Of a stretch of 10,566 bases of DNA, positions 6,820 to 10,566 are shown piece after piece (position 1 is the first letter of the stretch; every line of letters starts with the position of its first letter). Under the pieces are notes generated by a model, which did no database searches, was not told where the DNA came from, and was given only the letters and a program-made list of their open reading frames with translations. Origin of the DNA: Spartobacteria bacterium UBA6821 (GTDB lineage Bacteria; Verrucomicrobiota; Verrucomicrobiia; Chthoniobacterales; UBA6821). Location of the stretch: contig DKEN01000114.1 of NCBI GenBank assembly GCA_002452515.1, positions 4,959 through 15,524 on the forward strand. The letters run 5' to 3'. The position numbers and the translations under genes were made by a program.

Positions 6820-7569
6820 ATGACTTTAAAAATATCTCTATCAGAATCTAAAAACCAGCTTCGAAAACAAGCCTGGTTGACAGCCTATGATTACCCCCTT
6901 GGGCGTCTTTTGGATGAGTCTGGCATTGATCTGATTCTTGTCGGAGATTCCTTGGGGATGGTGGTTTTGGGATATGAAGACACTGTTGATGTTACCATGG
7001 ATGAGCTGCTGCATCATCTCAAAGCCGTCCGCCGCGGGGTGAAACGAGCTCCTGTGGCCGCTGACTTGCCAAATCACTCTTATGACACTCCTGATCAAGC
7101 TCTTTTTAATGCAAAAAGACTCACGGAAGCAGGAGCGGATGCGGTCAAGTTAGAAGGGGCCTTGATTGATCAAATCAACGCTATTACCTCGCATGGAATT
7201 GAAGTAATTGGACATCTCGGAATGTTGCCTCAGCATGTGCGCGAAGAAGGAGGGTATCATAAAAAAGGGAAATCCGCTGATGAAGCGAAGACTATTCTTG
7301 CAGATGCCGTTGCCCTTCAGGAAGCCGGTTGCTGCGCAGTCGTTTTAGAACTCGTGGATGCATCCCTCTCAAAAACAATCACGGAAAGACTCGATATCCC
7401 CACCATTGGGATCGGAAGTGGAGCTGGTTGTGATGGTCAAATTCTGGTTACTCCCGACCTACTGGGATTGCAACCTTGGTTCCGCCCTGCTTTTGTAAAA
7501 CCAAAAGCGGATCTCGCCACCCCGATTCAGGCAGCAATTAAGGAATACATAAGAGAAATACGGTCATGA
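6820..7569 (+). CDS. panB: Ketopantoate hydroxymethyltransferase
   Basis: Transfers a hydroxymethyl group from 5,10-methylene-tetrahydrofolate to ketoisovalerate, the first step toward pantothenate and CoA. It uses the folate made through its neighbour FolK. At 249 residues it is slightly shorter than the E. coli protein (264). Seen: TAYDYP (21-26), VGDSLGMVVLGY (41-52) with metal ligand Asp43, Asp82 in VAADLP, VKLEGA (109-114) with Glu112, HLGMLPQ (132-138), catalytic Glu177 in VLELVD, and IGIGSGAGCDGQ. These match E. coli Asp45, Asp84, Glu114 and Glu181. No Shine-Dalgarno sequence is present. A TATAAA at 6807-6812 lies seven bases before the ATG and could be a -10 box for a leaderless transcript, but no -35 box supports it. 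The stop overlaps the next start as ATGA. Confidence 0.96.
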   Translation: MTLKISLSESKNQLRKQAWLTAYDYPLGRLLDESGIDLILVGDSLGMVVLGYEDTVDVTMDELLHHLKAVRRGVKRAPVAADLPNHSYDTPDQALFNAKRLTEAGADAVKLEGALIDQINAITSHGIEVIGHLGMLPQHVREEGGYHKKGKSADEAKTILADAVALQEAGCCAVVLELVDASLSKTITERLDIPTIGIGSGAGCDGQILVTPDLLGLQPWFRPAFVKPKADLATPIQAAIKEYIREIRS

Positions 7570-8468
7570 AGCAAGATCTCCAAGCCCGGGCCGCCTCTGG
7601 CCGAAGTGTTGTATTGGCGGGAGTTCTCCTGAATATTATCCTCTCCTCGGGTAAGATCGGAGGAGGTATTTTGGGACGATCCAATGCGTTGATTGCCGAT
7701 GGTGTGGAGTCACTTCTGGATCTGATCAGCTCTCTCTTTATCTGGATCGCCCTGAAATATGCCGCTAAACCGCCCGACGAGGATCATCCCTATGGTCACG
7801 GAAAAGCAGAGTCCCTAGCCTCCCTCTTTGGGGCCTTGATTTTGGCCATCGCTGGAGCACTGATCGCCCACAATAGCATCGTTCAACTGATCGCTGTGGC
7901 TCATGGCCACGCGACTCATCTCCCCGCCCCTTTTACACTTCTTATCCTGATCGGGGTGATTTTGCTCAAGGAGAGCCTCTATCAGGTCATGGTGAGACGC
8001 GCCCGAAAGATTGGAAGCAATGCCCTGTTGGCCGATGCCTGGCATCACCGATCCGATGCGGTCACATCGATCGCTGCTTTCATAGGCATTTCCATCAGCC
8101 TGATTGGCGGGCGTGCTTATGCAGGTGCTGATGATTGGGCGGCCCTTTTTGCCTGTGTGGTGATTTTCTACAGCGCTTACAATAACTTGAAGCTCTCGCT
8201 TGGAGAGATGATGGATGCTCGCGTCTCGACCGATGCAGAAGCAGCCGTCATTGCTGAAGCCTGTGCAGTTCCAGGTGTGTTGAGCGCCGAAAAATGCCGT
8301 GTCCGCAAAAGCGGGTTGGCCTATCTTGCCGATATTCATATCCGGGTGGATGCGAATATCTCCGTCCGGGAAGGCCATGACATTTCCCACGCGGTGAAGG
8401 ATCGCCTGATGGCCAATGACCTCCCCTTGGAGGATGTGACGGTTCATATTGAACCGGAGGAACACTAA
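7566..8468 (+). CDS. CDF-family cation efflux transporter
   Basis: Cation diffusion facilitator that exports a divalent metal (zinc, iron, manganese or similar) from the cytoplasm by proton antiport, usually as a dimer. At 300 residues it is typical for bacterial members. Six membrane segments are predicted near residues 14-34, 40-62, 83-110, 120-138, 153-180 and 190-205, followed by a cytoplasmic C-terminal domain (about 215-300). The metal site has HHRSD (160-164), giving His160 and Asp164 in TM5. In TM2 it reads ADGVESLLD (44-52), so the usual DxxxD is Glu48-xxx-Asp52, with an extra Asp45. The loop DHPYGHGKAES (73-83) is diagnostic. The start overlaps the panB stop by four bases (ATGA), implying translational coupling. 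The substrate cannot be assigned from sequence, so no gene symbol is given. Confidence 0.92.
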   Translation: MKQDLQARAASGRSVVLAGVLLNIILSSGKIGGGILGRSNALIADGVESLLDLISSLFIWIALKYAAKPPDEDHPYGHGKAESLASLFGALILAIAGALIAHNSIVQLIAVAHGHATHLPAPFTLLILIGVILLKESLYQVMVRRARKIGSNALLADAWHHRSDAVTSIAAFIGISISLIGGRAYAGADDWAALFACVVIFYSAYNNLKLSLGEMMDARVSTDAEAAVIAEACAVPGVLSAEKCRVRKSGLAYLADIHIRVDANISVREGHDISHAVKDRLMANDLPLEDVTVHIEPEEH

Positions 8469-8475
8469 GTCCTCC
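8440..8475. terminator. Two adjacent hairpins at the convergent gene junction
   Basis: CGGTTCA (8440-8446) and TGAACCG (8450-8456) form a 7-base stem with a 3-base TAT loop inside the end of the CDF gene. Directly after it, GGAGGA (8456-8461) pairs with TCCTCC (8470-8475) around an 8-base loop that holds the CDF stop codon. They share base 8456, so both stems cannot be fully paired at once. Neither strand has the T tract of a standard intrinsic terminator. They could still mark or protect the 3' ends of the two converging transcripts, or be chance. Confidence 0.3.
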
Positions 8476-8478
8476 CTG

Positions 8479-9270
8479 TTACTCCACCAAGTTTTCCAGC
8501 ACCCCTATTCCCTCTATCTCGATTTCTACGCGATCGCCGGGCTGAAGCCACCGCTGGGGCGTACGTCCAAGACCAACGCCGGAGGGAGTACCCGTGAGGA
8601 TGACCGTTCCCTTTGCCAACGTCGTCTCCCCACTGAGAAATTCAATCAGAGCGGGCACGTCAAAGATCATGTCTGCGGTATTGGATTGCTGAAGCACTTC
8701 CCCGTTGACTCGGGTTGCTATCTCAAGCGCATTGGGATTGGGAATCTCATCAGGAGTCACCAGATAAGGTCCGAGGGGAGCAAAGGTATCGAAAGATTTT
8801 CCACGGCACCATTGCCCTCCTCCCCACTGTTTCTGCCAGTCGCGGGCACTCACATCATTGGCACAGGTGTAGCCGAGAACATGATCCAAGGCATTTTCCC
8901 GTGAGACATTCTTGCAGGTGGTGCCGATGACAACAGCCAGTTCTCCCTCATAATCAACCTGCGTGGAAACTGGGGTCCGGGGAATATGGATGGATGCCCC
9001 CGGATTCAATAGGGCCGATGGATTCTTAAAAAAGAGAACCGGATAATCGGGCAAGCGCGACTTCATCTCTTCGGCATGGGCCCGATAATTCAGCCCGATG
9101 CAGAGGATTGCATGAGGGATGATCGGGGCAAGCAGCCGGTGTTTTCCGGCCTTTTTACCCGTCGGAAGAAATCCGCCGAAAAGATCGCCCTCCAACAACT
9201 CCAACCCCTCCTCGGTGAGGCGTGCAAAACGGATTTCACCTTCCTCCAACTCAATGCGGGCGATCTTCAT
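8479..9270 (-). CDS. Fumarylacetoacetate hydrolase-family enzyme
   Basis: Member of the FAH superfamily of Mg2+/Mn2+-dependent C-C bond hydrolases and decarboxylases (acylpyruvate hydrolase, oxaloacetate decarboxylase, catabolic isomerase/decarboxylase types). The protein has 263 residues: an N-terminal domain of about 50 and then the FAH barrel. Seen: [12 protein letters not shown] (58-69), with His65 and Glu68 in the place of the FAHD1 catalytic dyad, and [15 protein letters not shown] (77-91). The metal ligands are Glu108 and Glu110 in [11 protein letters not shown] and Asp139 in CANDVSARD. Lys158 follows in [13 protein letters not shown], and TGTPSGVG is near the end. All catalytic positions are intact, so it should be active. 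The true substrate cannot be told from sequence. It is last in the minus-strand unit, starting 12 bases after the methyltransferase stop with no Shine-Dalgarno sequence. Confidence 0.92.
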   Translation of the reverse strand: MKIARIELEEGEIRFARLTEEGLELLEGDLFGGFLPTGKKAGKHRLLAPIIPHAILCIGLNYRAHAEEMKSRLPDYPVLFFKNPSALLNPGASIHIPRTPVSTQVDYEGELAVVIGTTCKNVSRENALDHVLGYTCANDVSARDWQKQWGGGQWCRGKSFDTFAPLGPYLVTPDEIPNPNALEIATRVNGEVLQQSNTADMIFDVPALIEFLSGETTLAKGTVILTGTPSGVGLGRTPQRWLQPGDRVEIEIEGIGVLENLVE

Positions 9271-9282
9271 GCACTGAGTCTA

Positions 9283-9891
9283 TCAACTTATTCGCTCCAT
9301 TTCCATCGCGTGATCTTTTAACTCTGGCCCGAGATAACAATGGGAGCCGACTAAAATAAAACCATGACGTCGCAACAGTTGCCTGTAAAAGCTGGCTGTC
9401 TGGAGTCCCTCTTGCGGAAAATCTCCGATCAGCGAATCGCCACCGGTATAGAGTTCGAGAAAGGCAATGCCCCCAGTACGCCGTGCAAGCGAGACAAGAC
9501 CCATCTCCAACTCCTCGACCGGCAGATAGAAAAGCGTGTCGCTACAGATGATCAGATCGTAACTTTTTTTAAGAACGCAGCTTTCGAGGCTGGCGAAGGA
9601 ACCAAGCCTGAGGTTTCGTTTCTTCCCAAAGCGTTCTACGGCATACGGGCTGGCATCGATGCCGGTATACTGGATCGAAGGGCGCACTTTTCTGAGACAG
9701 GAGAGCCAGTTCCCCTCCCCACATCCCACATCCAGAACGCTCTTAACAGGGCGTTCCAGATAATATTCCGCAGTGGAAAGAGCCAGAGCCGATTTTCTCC
9801 TGATGGAGCCGGCTGATTTTACCCGTGTCTCAGGATCGCGATACCAACGGTCAAAGTAAGCCCTGTCATAGGATTTTTCCTGCAAGGTCAT
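9283..9891 (-). CDS. Class I SAM-dependent methyltransferase
   Basis: A 202-residue Rossmann-fold methyltransferase of unknown substrate. The SAM-binding motif I is VLDVGCGEG (52-60). The acidic residue after strand 2 is Asp79 in GIDAS, and motif IV is YDLIICSDTLFYLP (111-124), followed by a GGIAFLELYTGG strand and a GFILVG strand near the C-terminus. The N-terminal QEKSYDRAYFDRWYRD resembles the lead-in of methyltransferases of the SAM-MT_11/23 type, which act on small molecules or other targets. The ATG at 9891 is chosen because it overlaps the ppnP stop by one base (TAATG), a coupling arrangement. A GTG at 9921 would add ten residues but lies wholly inside ppnP. There is no Shine-Dalgarno sequence. 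Its neighbours do not indicate the substrate. Confidence 0.85.
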   Translation of the reverse strand: MTLQEKSYDRAYFDRWYRDPETRVKSAGSIRRKSALALSTAEYYLERPVKSVLDVGCGEGNWLSCLRKVRPSIQYTGIDASPYAVERFGKKRNLRLGSFASLESCVLKKSYDLIICSDTLFYLPVEELEMGLVSLARRTGGIAFLELYTGGDSLIGDFPQEGLQTASFYRQLLRRHGFILVGSHCYLGPELKDHAMEMERIS

Positions 9892-10205
9892 TATGGAAGA
9901 AAGGAGCAGATATAATGACACGCCTCATCGCTGACCGTGATGGTGAAGCCCGAATTTTCAGGAACATCAAAGACATCCCCAGCTGAGTATTTTTCCGTTT
10001 TCGCAGCACCCTCAAGAACCACTTCGGCCTCGCCCTCGATGATTTCCATCCGCTCGGCCTGTTTCGTTCCGAAATAATAGCTGCCGGGCAGGATCACCCC
10101 GACTGTCTTACGCGCTCCTCCCGGGAGAACAATGGTATGGGAAATGACGCGGCCCTCAAAATAGACATTGGCCTTGGCGTGAACGGTGACATTGGTGAAT
10201 TCCAT
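9891..10205 (-). CDS. ppnP: Pyrimidine/purine nucleoside phosphorylase (cupin)
   Basis: Small cupin of the PpnP (former YaiE/UPF0345, DUF1255) family, which splits nucleosides with phosphate into the base and ribose 1-phosphate. The chosen product has 104 residues, against 94 in E. coli. The family pattern is clear: NVYFEGRVISHTI (13-25), the KTVGVILPGSYYFGT block (33-47), ERMEIIEGEAEVVL (51-64), YSAGDVFDVPENSGFTI (73-89) and the end CHYICSFLP. The start at 10205 has GAGG six bases upstream, the most ordinary Shine-Dalgarno sequence in this unit, and gives near-family length. In-frame ATGs at 10217 and 10223 are possible alternatives. Its stop overlaps the methyltransferase start. It is the first gene of the minus-strand unit and divergent from the secreted-protein gene. 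Confidence 0.9.
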   Translation of the reverse strand: MEFTNVTVHAKANVYFEGRVISHTIVLPGGARKTVGVILPGSYYFGTKQAERMEIIEGEAEVVLEGAAKTEKYSAGDVFDVPENSGFTITVSDEACHYICSFLP

Positions 10206-10234
10206 ACCCTGCCTCATCGCCATCCACGGAGGGA

Positions 10235-10248
10235 TTTGCAAGTGCAAA
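10235..10248. promoter_or_regulatory. Perfect short dyad in the ppnP divergent gap
   Basis: TTTGCAAGTGCAAA is a perfect inverted repeat with 6-base arms and a 2-base centre. It lies near the middle of the 65-base gap between the ppnP start and the secreted-protein start, where an operator shared by two divergent promoters would sit. I find no convincing -35/-10 pair for either direction in this gap, so its role is conjecture. Confidence 0.25.
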
Positions 10249-10270
10249 GCATTCTTATCTGTGGAGAATC

Positions 10271-10566
10271 ATGAATTGCCGCATGAAACTCTTTCTTCAA
10301 TCGACACTCCTGCTTCTTCTTGCCCTCCTTGGAGGACTAGAGGTCCGAGCCGAAATCGGGGCTACACCGCAGCAAAGCATCGCGCGTTATGGAACGCCGG
10401 AGAGAGATGCCATGAAAGAGAGCGGACTGCTTTACTTTACAAAAGGTGACCTCTGCACGATAGCCCACTTTTATCAGGGTCATTGCGACGTGCTCAGTAT
10501 TTTTTCCAGCAAGGAGAGCATGGGATTTCCTGATCCCTTGAGTGACGAACAAATCTCCTCCCTGCT
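10271..10566 (+). CDS. Small secreted protein, N-terminal part only
   Basis: The frame is open from the ATG at 10271 to the end of the window (98 complete codons), so the C-terminus is not seen. The first 28 residues read as a Sec signal peptide: a short basic start with R4 and K6, a leucine-rich core (LLLLLALLGGL), and a likely cleavage after VRA before EIGA. The mature start has TPQQSIARYGTP, then LLYFTKGDLCTIAHFYQGHCDVLSIF with two cysteines. From memory this TPxQ...RYGxP...F..G.C layout recurs in small exported proteins of Verrucomicrobia. Their function is unknown to me, and a SmpA/BLIP-like fold is only a guess. GGAG at 10263-10266, four bases upstream, supports 10271. An in-frame ATG at 10283 would still leave a signal peptide. 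It is divergent from ppnP. Confidence 0.75.
   Translation, partial: MNCRMKLFLQSTLLLLLALLGGLEVRAEIGATPQQSIARYGTPERDAMKESGLLYFTKGDLCTIAHFYQGHCDVLSIFSSKESMGFPDPLSDEQISSL

Noticed and set aside
7815..8465. Minus-strand ORF of 216 codons
   Set aside because: It is antisense to the CDF transporter, with His/Gln-rich low-plausibility sequence and no motif. The plus-strand gene explains the region.
9364..9816. Plus-strand ORF of 150 codons
   Set aside because: It is antisense to the methyltransferase, which shows clear SAM-binding motifs.
1..10566. Mobile element, CRISPR array, toxin-antitoxin or defence system
   Set aside because: There is no transposase, integrase, repeat-spacer pattern, tRNA-linked site or toxin-like pair; nearly all genes are housekeeping families.

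Overview
The window looks like an ordinary stretch of a free-living bacterial chromosome with mid-range GC and dense, short-gapped genes. A Verrucomicrobiota (PVC-group) origin is my best guess. It rests on family resemblance: a small secreted protein with a TPxQ...RYGxP motif, the 'SIPGRCG' version of DapA, and a housekeeping operon that mixes trpA, dap, folK and panB genes. I hold it at moderate to low confidence. I see no mobile element, CRISPR array, RNA gene or phage gene, and no stretch of 300 bases lacks a gene.

Layout. (1) 1-1478, minus strand: lepA (elongation factor 4), cut off at its C-terminus by the window edge, with a good sigma-70-type promoter just upstream. (2) 1602-2168, plus strand: an unrecognised protein of 188 residues with one membrane anchor, divergent from lepA. 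(3) 2297-8468, plus strand: one long probable operon, trpA - DUF1275/YoaK-like membrane protein - dapF - dapA - dapB - folK - panB - CDF cation transporter. Gaps are 7-56 bases and the last two genes overlap. An extended -10 promoter and an 18-codon upstream ORF precede trpA. (4) 8479-10205, minus strand: a three-gene unit read ppnP (cupin nucleoside phosphorylase) - class I methyltransferase - fumarylacetoacetate hydrolase-family enzyme. It converges on the CDF gene across a 10-base gap that carries two small hairpins. (5) 10271 to the window end, plus strand: the start of a small secreted protein, divergent from ppnP. A short perfect dyad lies in the 65-base gap between them.

How the genes fit together. 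DapA and DapB make tetrahydrodipicolinate and DapF makes meso-diaminopimelate, for lysine and peptidoglycan. FolK serves folate synthesis, PanB pantothenate/CoA, and TrpA the indole step of tryptophan synthesis. The big operon is therefore a mixed building-block operon carrying two membrane proteins of unassigned substrate. The minus-strand trio combines nucleoside phosphorolysis, a methyltransferase and a C-C bond hydrolase/decarboxylase-type enzyme, with no obvious shared pathway.

Most genes here have no recognisable Shine-Dalgarno sequence, and the lepA promoter lies so close to its start codon that the mRNA would be almost leaderless. I found no clearly new system. The most open items are the two unrecognised membrane/secreted proteins and the unusual translation-start architecture.
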